From NCBI GenBank assembly GCA_964366725.1, contig CAYIUL010000013.1, forward strand, positions 1 through 13,346: a stretch of 13,346 bases of DNA, read 5' to 3'. The notes under the pieces were generated by a model, which saw only the letters and a list, made by a program, of their open reading frames with translations, ran no database searches and was not told the DNA's origin. Made by a program: the position numbers and the translations under genes. This stretch comes from JACPAB01 sp964366725 (lineage in GTDB: Bacteria; Patescibacteriota; Minisyncoccia; 2-02-FULL-40-12; GWA2-44-9). Of this stretch, positions 1 through 4,191 are shown in pieces. Position 1 is the first letter of the stretch, and each line of letters starts with the position of its first letter.

Positions 1-1
1 A

Positions 2-154
2 GAAGCAAAGACGTCTTTTACTTGGGCGTTGGTGGGAGTTCTGGTCATACTGGGAACTTATACCATAATACTGACGGTGGCGGATTTTATTGGCGGAACC
101 GCGGCTTCGGGGGCCTTATCCAGATTCCTTCCGCTTAACTGTTCGGCTTATTAA
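2..154 (+). CDS. C-terminal end of a pilin-like membrane protein (partial)
   Basis: This is an open frame entering from the left edge and ending at TAA 152-154; about 50 residues are visible. They contain one strong hydrophobic segment (about residues 8-31, including WALVGVLVILGTYTIILTV) followed by a short polar tail ending in CSAY. Length, the position of the last membrane segment and the tight spacing to the next gene (1 nt between TAA and ATG) suggest it is another copy of the short two-helix pilin-like proteins that follow. The KTSF-W start of the segment resembles the KTRIWN that opens the last helix of the 654 gene. The N-terminal part lies outside the window, so the family assignment is an inference. 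Confidence 0.6.
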   Translation, partial: EAKTSFTWALVGVLVILGTYTIILTVADFIGGTAASGALSRFLPLNCSAY

Positions 155-155
155 T

Positions 156-491
156 ATGTTTGGAGTTTTTTCCACAATCTTAGCCCAGCTTCCTCCGGGC
201 AAACCGGTAACTTTCAACGAGTTGGATTACCTTATAGCCAGAGTTGCCCAATTTGTTATGGTTGCCAGCGTTCTCTTGGCCGTTATATTTATCGTCCGTG
301 CCGGAATAACCTGGATGTCGGCCGGAGCGGATACGAAGAAAGTCGAAGAAGCCAGGGCCCAGTTAAAAAGCGGCATAATAGGAGCGCTGATCGTTTTGGG
401 CGTGGGAGTGATAATCAACACGGTTGCGGCTGTTGTGACCAGAGAATTCTTCTGTCAATTAAGAATTCTGGGTGTTTGTATAATTCGCTGA
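156..491 (+). CDS. T4SS pilin-like two-helix membrane protein
   Basis: 111 residues from ATG 156. Two membrane helices are visible (about residues 32-55 and 74-98) joined by a short charged loop with the pattern AGADTKKVEEARAQLKSG. The next gene has the same layout (AGGDETRAGAAKTRIWNG), so the two are paralogs. The arrangement fits the short 'type IV secretion system pilin' family common in CPR genomes, which resembles VirB2-type pilins. A longer frame opens at TTG 90, but that would overlap the upstream gene by 65 nt. ATG 156, one base after the upstream TAA, is the more natural start. No Shine-Dalgarno is seen, so translation is probably coupled to the upstream gene. The C-terminus has two Cys residues (about 100 and 107) that the sister protein lacks. 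Function in secretion, DNA uptake or surface fibres is inferred from family only. Confidence 0.75.
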   Translation: MFGVFSTILAQLPPGKPVTFNELDYLIARVAQFVMVASVLLAVIFIVRAGITWMSAGADTKKVEEARAQLKSGIIGALIVLGVGVIINTVAAVVTREFFCQLRILGVCIIR

Positions 492-653
492 ATATATTAG
501 AATAAATACGAAGCACGAAATCCGAAATCCTAAACAAATTCAAATGACTAAAATCCTAAACAATAAAACAGTTTTTCATATTAGAATTTTGAATTTAGAT
601 ATTGTTTCGAATTTCGATATTAGAGATTCGAATTTACGGGAGGAGGTGGGACA
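492..653. repeat. AT-rich block of short repeated words between pilin genes
   Basis: This gap contains no convincing ORF. It is made of repeated short words such as CGAAATCCGAAATCC, CTAAAATCCTAAAC, TTAGAATTTTGAATTT, TTTCGAATTTCG and AGATTCGAATTT, in direct and inverted form. The same word family is found inside tsaD (7471-7516): TTTCGAATTT occurs at 605-614 and 7485-7494, and AAATCCGAA at 518-526 is the complement of TTCGGATTT inside tsaD. Degenerate GAAATTCGAAAT-type repeats are, to my knowledge, frequent in CPR and other uncultured-lineage genomes. The block ends in a very strong Shine-Dalgarno (AGGAGGTG, 641-648) that belongs to the next gene. Confidence 0.65.
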
Positions 654-1016
654 ATGAAAAACACGAAAAAGTTTATGTATGTCGGTATGATGGTTATGGC
701 TTTGTTGATGCCGGTTTTGGTCTTGGCTTTAGTGGGGCCCACCCCGCCGGTAGGAGGAACCCCGGTGACTTTGTCCGAAATTGAGGCGAGAATCAGACAG
801 ATCGCGCAGTTCATAATCATAGTTTCGGTCATATTGGCAGTCATATTTATTATCTGGGGCGGTATCGCCTACATGACAGCCGGAGGAGACGAGACCAGGG
901 CCGGAGCGGCTAAAACAAGGATTTGGAACGGCGTTATCGGAGCAGCCGTCGTTTTGGCTGTAGGAGTTATCTTGCAGACATTGGCGGCGCTGATCACTCG
1001 AAGCTTCTTCAGTTAA
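654..1016 (+). CDS. T4SS pilin-like protein with signal peptide
   Basis: 120 residues. The N-terminus (MKNTKKFMYVG followed by a hydrophobic run to about residue 25, ending VLALVG) reads as a signal peptide or first membrane anchor. It is followed by a Pro/Gly-rich linker (PTPPVGGTPVT) and two membrane helices at about 46-72 and 93-115, with the loop AGGDETRAGAAKTR between them. This is the usual organisation of CPR short pilin-like proteins, assigned to the type IV secretion pilin family by layout. The start is fixed by AGGAGGTG at 641-648, five bases before ATG. The gene is followed by a strong hairpin terminator, so it closes the pilin cluster. Three consecutive copies (with 2-154 and 156-491) suggest subunits of one envelope structure; which structure cannot be told from this window. 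Confidence 0.8.
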   Translation: MKNTKKFMYVGMMVMALLMPVLVLALVGPTPPVGGTPVTLSEIEARIRQIAQFIIIVSVILAVIFIIWGGIAYMTAGGDETRAGAAKTRIWNGVIGAAVVLAVGVILQTLAALITRSFFS

Positions 1017-1021
1017 AAGCA

Positions 1022-1037
1022 TTTAAGCATGCTTAAA
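1022..1037. other. 16-nt perfect palindrome after the pilin stop codon
   Basis: TTTAAGCATGCTTAAA is a perfect 16-base palindrome 5 nt after the stop codon and 3 nt before the terminator stem. It could be a dimer binding site or part of the 3' end structure; nothing else indicates its role. Confidence 0.4.
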
Positions 1038-1040
1038 ATC

Positions 1041-1064
1041 AAAAACCGCTTCATGGCGGTTTTT
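1041..1064. terminator. Rho-independent terminator, bidirectional form
   Basis: A 9-bp stem (AAAAACCGC / GCGGTTTTT) with a six-base loop TTCATG. The + strand ends in TTTTT for the pilin gene. Read on the minus strand the same hairpin is followed by TTTTTGATTTT, so it could also stop antisense transcription arriving from vanW. Confidence 0.85.
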
Positions 1065-1094
1065 AGTTTGGTAAGGGGACTGGTGAGATAGATA

Positions 1095-1123
1095 TTGGCA
1101 GACACTACAAGGTTTAGTATAAT
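1095..1123 (+). promoter_or_regulatory. Sigma70-type promoter ahead of the endonuclease/tRNA-Leu unit
   Basis: TTGGCA at 1095-1100 and a consensus TATAAT at 1118-1123 are separated by exactly 17 bases. The predicted transcription start (about 1130) is at or just before a GTG codon at 1131 that is in frame with the endonuclease. No other promoter is obvious closer to tRNA-Leu, so this may be the tRNA promoter, now separated from the tRNA by the inserted ORF. Confidence 0.65.
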
Positions 1124-1130
1124 ATATATT

Positions 1131-1790
1131 GTGAATAGATTATCCAAAATCAAGATAAAATGGACCCCCAAGTTTGCTTATGCAGTCGGTTTGATTACTA
1201 CGGACGGCTGTTTATCAAATGATGGAAGGCATATAGATTTTACCTCTAAAGACGAGGAACTTGTTTTAAAGTTTAAAGGGTGTTTGAGGGTTAGTAATAA
1301 AATAGGGATAAAATATAGAGGAAAGGACGACTATTCTCGTGAAACAAAATATTTTAGGGTTCAATTGGGCGATATGAATTTTTATGAGTTTTTATTGTCG
1401 ATAGGATTAAGTCAGAGAAAATCAAAAAACTTAGGTTCTTTAAAAATTCCCGACAAATTTTTTAGCGACTTTCTAAGGGGTTGCATAGATGGCGACGGCA
1501 GTATAGGATTTTTTAACCATCCTGAGAGTAAGCATCCACAGTTAAGAATTAGGCTCTTTTCAGCAAGTAGGGGGTTTCTTGAATGGATGAAGCTGGAAAT
1601 TCAAAGAAATTTCGGCATAAATGGCGGATGGATTAATAATAATAATTCAAGTATTCCATCTTTATGTTTTGCCAAATCTGATTCAGTAAAATTATTTCCG
1701 ATTTTATATAGAGGAAAAGATTGTGTATATTTGTCCAGAAAGCGGGCCGTTGTTAAGCGATTTTATGGGCGAGTAGCCGAATTGGTATAG
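1131..1790 (+). CDS. LAGLIDADG homing endonuclease overlapping tRNA-Leu
   Basis: About 219 residues from GTG 1131, or 231 from TTG 1095. Two LAGLIDADG motifs are visible. The first is YAVGLITTDGCLS, about 20 residues from the GTG start, with Asp in TTDG. The second is FLRGCIDGDGSI, about 100 residues later, with IDGDG. Two motifs in one chain mean a monomeric enzyme that cuts a long asymmetric DNA site. TTG 1095 has a GGTGAG ribosome-binding sequence at 1082-1087, but it would lie inside the -35 box. If the promoter at 1095-1123 is used, only GTG 1131 is on the transcript, as a leaderless start. The last eight codons (GRVAELV and TAG) are the first 24 nt of tRNA-Leu, with the tRNA beginning exactly on a codon boundary. 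Base composition is more A/T-rich than the neighbours, consistent with mobile DNA. No intron ends are seen in the tRNA, so this looks like a free-standing endonuclease gene. Confidence 0.85.
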   Translation: MNRLSKIKIKWTPKFAYAVGLITTDGCLSNDGRHIDFTSKDEELVLKFKGCLRVSNKIGIKYRGKDDYSRETKYFRVQLGDMNFYEFLLSIGLSQRKSKNLGSLKIPDKFFSDFLRGCIDGDGSIGFFNHPESKHPQLRIRLFSASRGFLEWMKLEIQRNFGINGGWINNNNSSIPSLCFAKSDSVKLFPILYRGKDCVYLSRKRAVVKRFYGRVAELV

Positions 1791-1848
1791 GCGCACGGTT
1801 TAGGACCGTGTTCCGCAAGGAGTGTGGGTTCGAGTCCCACCTCGCCCA
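1767..1848 (+). tRNA. tRNA-Leu (anticodon TAG)
   Basis: The cloverleaf can be folded by eye. The acceptor stem is GGGCGAG (1767-1773) with CTCGCCC (1841-1847) and discriminator A. The D stem is GCC/GGC and the anticodon stem CACGG/CCGTG, with loop TTTAGGA giving anticodon TAG (1801-1803, decodes CUA and probably other CUN codons). There is a long class II variable arm (TTCCGCAAGGAGT) and a T arm GTGGG-TTCGAGT-CCCAC. The 3' end continues CAACT, so CCA must be added enzymatically. The 5' 24 nt are also the end of the endonuclease ORF. On the other side the vanW stop codon begins 3 nt after the discriminator base. Confidence 0.95.
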
Positions 1849-1851
1849 CAA

Positions 1852-2997
1852 CTACTCCAACGGGTTTTTTGCCAGAGGCATCGGCGCGTTATATTTGGAA
1901 TCAAACCGCTCTTCTGTTTCGGTTCCTTCAGCCGGGGTTATTTTTCTGGTGAAGTATGCTTTCATGGAGCCGTTTGGCTTCTGGTCGTATTGGTAAGGTC
2001 CGTCGAGGGCTACGATTCGGCCGTCGTCGGAACCGTAAATTTCGAATATCAATTTTGTTCCGGTTATTTTTGATTGTATGAGCAAATGCGCCGGAGTATC
2101 GTTCTTGAACTTTAGGTCAACCACCCCGGGGTAAATGGTAGCGTCAAAACCCTGGGGATTATAATACTTCACTGGGAACGAGTGCGGTTTTCTTTCGGTT
2201 ATAGGCAGTCCGGCGTTTATGGCAGCTCGGAACAAAGTGGTGGATACCTGGCATATTCCGCCGCCATACTCCGGGATCAGTAATCCGTTTTTGATGACCA
2301 ATTCGGATTGGTAGCCGCCAGTTTCATCGACTTTGCCCAGAATATCGTTGAAGGAAAATTCTTCACCGGGTTTAACGATCGCGCCATTGTATTTAGCCGA
2401 ACCGACGCGGATATTATGGACTCTGGCCACGCTTGAGCCGGCGAAGTTTGATTCTCCTTTGGCCAGCAAGGTGCTGATGCCCAGGTCATTTATTTTTTCC
2501 AAAGTTATGGTTGGCGGGACTTTCAGCACCGGCAATTCCGCTTGGCCTTCGTTGTTTTTGAGAGACCTGAGTATGGCCGTTGCCGACTTTTCTATATCAA
2601 GCCGGGATCCCTCAACCGCCGCTCTGAATGTGGTGGCTTTACTGCCCTCAAACTGGATGTTGGCATTGACCGGCTCCATATTTGTGGCCACAGCCAGGTC
2701 TTTCAGGTAATCATAAAGTTTTTCCTGCGATACCCTTAGGTCTTCGTTGCCGGAGTATAATCTTTCATATTTTTCCAGCCAGCTTTTTAACTCGGCGCTT
2801 TTAAGGACAACGTCCCGGCCGCCGACCTTAAGGACCATGTCATGGGCGGTGGCGTCCTCCAAAACGGAAACGGAATTCTTTGTCTCCGCTTTCTGCGGCA
2901 AGTTGACTATCGCGTAAATATAGAACAGGGAACCGAAATTAAACGCCGCTAATACGATAAGACCGGTCAACACTGACCGATATATAAGCTTGCCCAT
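1852..2997 (-). CDS. VanW family protein, membrane anchored
   Basis: 381 residues. An N-terminal membrane segment (about 7-31) is followed by an extracytoplasmic region with heptad-like helices (about 65-150) that fits the putative peptidoglycan-binding domain usually paired with VanW. The VanW domain covers about 190-320, with the hallmarks VKPGEEFSFNDILG, GGYQ and GGGICQVSTTLFRAA (GGGICQVS at 245-252), then R-KPHS and the GFDAT turn. VanW was named from vancomycin-resistance clusters, but its biochemical role is not established; a cell-wall function is inferred. The ATG overlaps the hsp20 stop codon by one base (TAATG), which indicates translational coupling. It is the last gene of the valS operon. 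Its TAG lies 3 nt from convergent tRNA-Leu, with no terminator between. Confidence 0.9.
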   Translation of the reverse strand: MGKLIYRSVLTGLIVLAAFNFGSLFYIYAIVNLPQKAETKNSVSVLEDATAHDMVLKVGGRDVVLKSAELKSWLEKYERLYSGNEDLRVSQEKLYDYLKDLAVATNMEPVNANIQFEGSKATTFRAAVEGSRLDIEKSATAILRSLKNNEGQAELPVLKVPPTITLEKINDLGISTLLAKGESNFAGSSVARVHNIRVGSAKYNGAIVKPGEEFSFNDILGKVDETGGYQSELVIKNGLLIPEYGGGICQVSTTLFRAAINAGLPITERKPHSFPVKYYNPQGFDATIYPGVVDLKFKNDTPAHLLIQSKITGTKLIFEIYGSDDGRIVALDGPYQYDQKPNGSMKAYFTRKITPAEGTETEERFDSKYNAPMPLAKNPLE

Positions 2998-3395
2998 TAT
3001 GAGATCCTTATCTTTTTTGTCTTGACCCGGTCCATCTTAGGAAGGCGGATGGTTAAAAGACCGTTTTTCATGGAGGCCTTGGCGGAATCGGCATCCACAT
3101 CGACGGGAAGAATTATGGATCTGGAGAACGGACCCCAATATAATTCCTGCCAGTAGTAGTCGGACGGTTTGATCTTGTCTTCCGGCTGGCGCTTGCCTTT
3201 GATGGTCACCATGTCGTTGGTTACCGATATATCAAGGTCGTTAGTGTCGACTCCCGCGATGGTGGATTGTATGATGACTTCGTCTTCCGTCTGGAAGACG
3301 TCAATCGTCAGATGGCCTTCAGCCACCTGTTTCGATTCTTTTTTTGTCGAAGCCAGCATAACTTCCGTGTTTTCATCCTCGTAATAACTTTTCAT
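2997..3395 (-). CDS. Hsp20 / alpha-crystallin small heat-shock protein
   Basis: 132 residues. The alpha-crystallin beta-sandwich covers about 28-125: LTIDVFQTEDEVIIQSTIAG, LDISVTNDMVTIKGKRQ, then FSRSIILPVDVD and the signature NGLLTIRLPK (about 111-120), which is the usual A-x-x-x-n-GVLTI motif. The very short C-terminus ends KKIRIS, which could serve as the I-x-I oligomerisation motif. It is an ATP-independent holdase chaperone of the cytoplasm. It sits 1 nt after prsW and overlaps vanW by 1 nt, so it is a mid-operon gene, not a free-standing heat-shock gene; no CIRCE-like element is seen in the operon promoter region. The N-terminal arm (about 25 residues, acidic then basic) is short for the family. 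Confidence 0.93.
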   Translation of the reverse strand: MKSYYEDENTEVMLASTKKESKQVAEGHLTIDVFQTEDEVIIQSTIAGVDTNDLDISVTNDMVTIKGKRQPEDKIKPSDYYWQELYWGPFSRSIILPVDVDADSAKASMKNGLLTIRLPKMDRVKTKKIRIS

Positions 3396-3396
3396 T

Positions 3397-4176
3397 TTAG
3401 CCGATTAAATTTATTTGCCTATTCCGATAAGACACCAGAGCCACATGCGCTTCGCGATGCCTCTCCTTTATCTTATCAAATAATACCGAAACAAGAAAAG
3501 CCATGAACAACAAAAGCACTGTCGAGAAGATGAGCCCCCGGGGATCGCTGGCTCCCGGTTCTCCGGCAAAAATAGCGATAATGATATTGAAAGTGAAGTG
3601 GAATACCGTGGCCAGGGCCATGCCTATCACTATAAGTTTTTTCTTGTGGTCTCTAAAGAACCACGACATTGCCAGGAAGTATCCGAGCATGGCGGAGGCC
3701 AAAGCGTGAAGCAGAGTTGAGCCGATGAATCTCAAGGCCCAGACGCTTACCGCCTCGTATAGTCCGACGTCTATGGTTCTGAAAAGGACTAAAATGTTTT
3801 CTATGGCCGCAAACCCCAAGCCGGCCGCGATCATGTATATCATTGCGTCTACCGGCTCATCGAAAGCCGGATTTCTCAAAACCAGAAACCAGATGGCCCC
3901 AAACTTCAAAAATTCTTCGGCAAAGGCCGCCCAGACGTAGTAGTGGTTGCTTGCCTGGACCAGTTCCGCCGGCGTTCCTGACAGCAACGCCCCGATGTAA
4001 ACGAAACCTATCTGAAGTATTAAAACCATCGGGGAGATTATAATACCCATCAAAAAGGTCTGGGTCAGGAGATACCTAGGCTCCGGGTGGGAATCGTTCT
4101 TCAGGAAAAGAGAGAACCAAACCAAACTTGGAATCAAACCAAGTCCTATGAGTGTCCCTATGTAAACAGGAGACAT
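3397..4176 (-). CDS. prsW: PrsW-type intramembrane protease
   Basis: 259 residues with about seven to eight hydrophobic segments. The conserved family features are present: FAEEFLKFG (E87, E88, K91), AAIENI (E126, N127), the helix with H157 (STLLHALASAMLGYF) and HFTFN (H193, N197). These Glu and His residues are the proposed metal-binding or catalytic residues of the PrsW/CPBP group of membrane proteases. In Bacillus the namesake cleaves an anti-sigma factor; the target here is unknown and no anti-sigma factor is in the window. The start has no Shine-Dalgarno. An extended -10 element (TGCTATAAT) ends 6 nt before ATG, overlapping the valS stop, so an internal leaderless transcript is possible besides operon read-through. 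One base separates it from hsp20. Confidence 0.88.
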   Translation of the reverse strand: MSPVYIGTLIGLGLIPSLVWFSLFLKNDSHPEPRYLLTQTFLMGIIISPMVLILQIGFVYIGALLSGTPAELVQASNHYYVWAAFAEEFLKFGAIWFLVLRNPAFDEPVDAMIYMIAAGLGFAAIENILVLFRTIDVGLYEAVSVWALRFIGSTLLHALASAMLGYFLAMSWFFRDHKKKLIVIGMALATVFHFTFNIIIAIFAGEPGASDPRGLIFSTVLLLFMAFLVSVLFDKIKERHREAHVALVSYRNRQINLIG

Positions 4177-4182
4177 GAACTA

Positions 4183-4191
4183 ATTATAGCA
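4183..4191 (-). promoter_or_regulatory. Possible internal extended -10 promoter before prsW
   Basis: On the minus strand TGCTATAAT (TG-n-TATAAT) covers the end of valS and lies 6 nt before the prsW ATG. The -35 region is poor (TCTCGT at 17-base spacing), so it would have to work as an extended -10 promoter giving a leaderless prsW mRNA. Confidence 0.4.

Noticed and set aside
90..155. TTG 90 as start of the second pilin-like gene
   Set aside because: It would overlap the upstream gene by 65 nt and adds a polar, Pro/Arg-rich segment not found in the paralog; ATG 156 directly after the upstream stop fits better.
492..653. CRISPR array in the repeat-rich gap
   Set aside because: The repeats are short, degenerate and irregularly spaced, with no constant repeat-spacer unit.
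1131..1848. Group I intron in tRNA-Leu carrying the endonuclease
   Set aside because: The tRNA cloverleaf is intact and uninterrupted, and the ORF lies 5' of it, not within the anticodon loop; no intron core was recognised.
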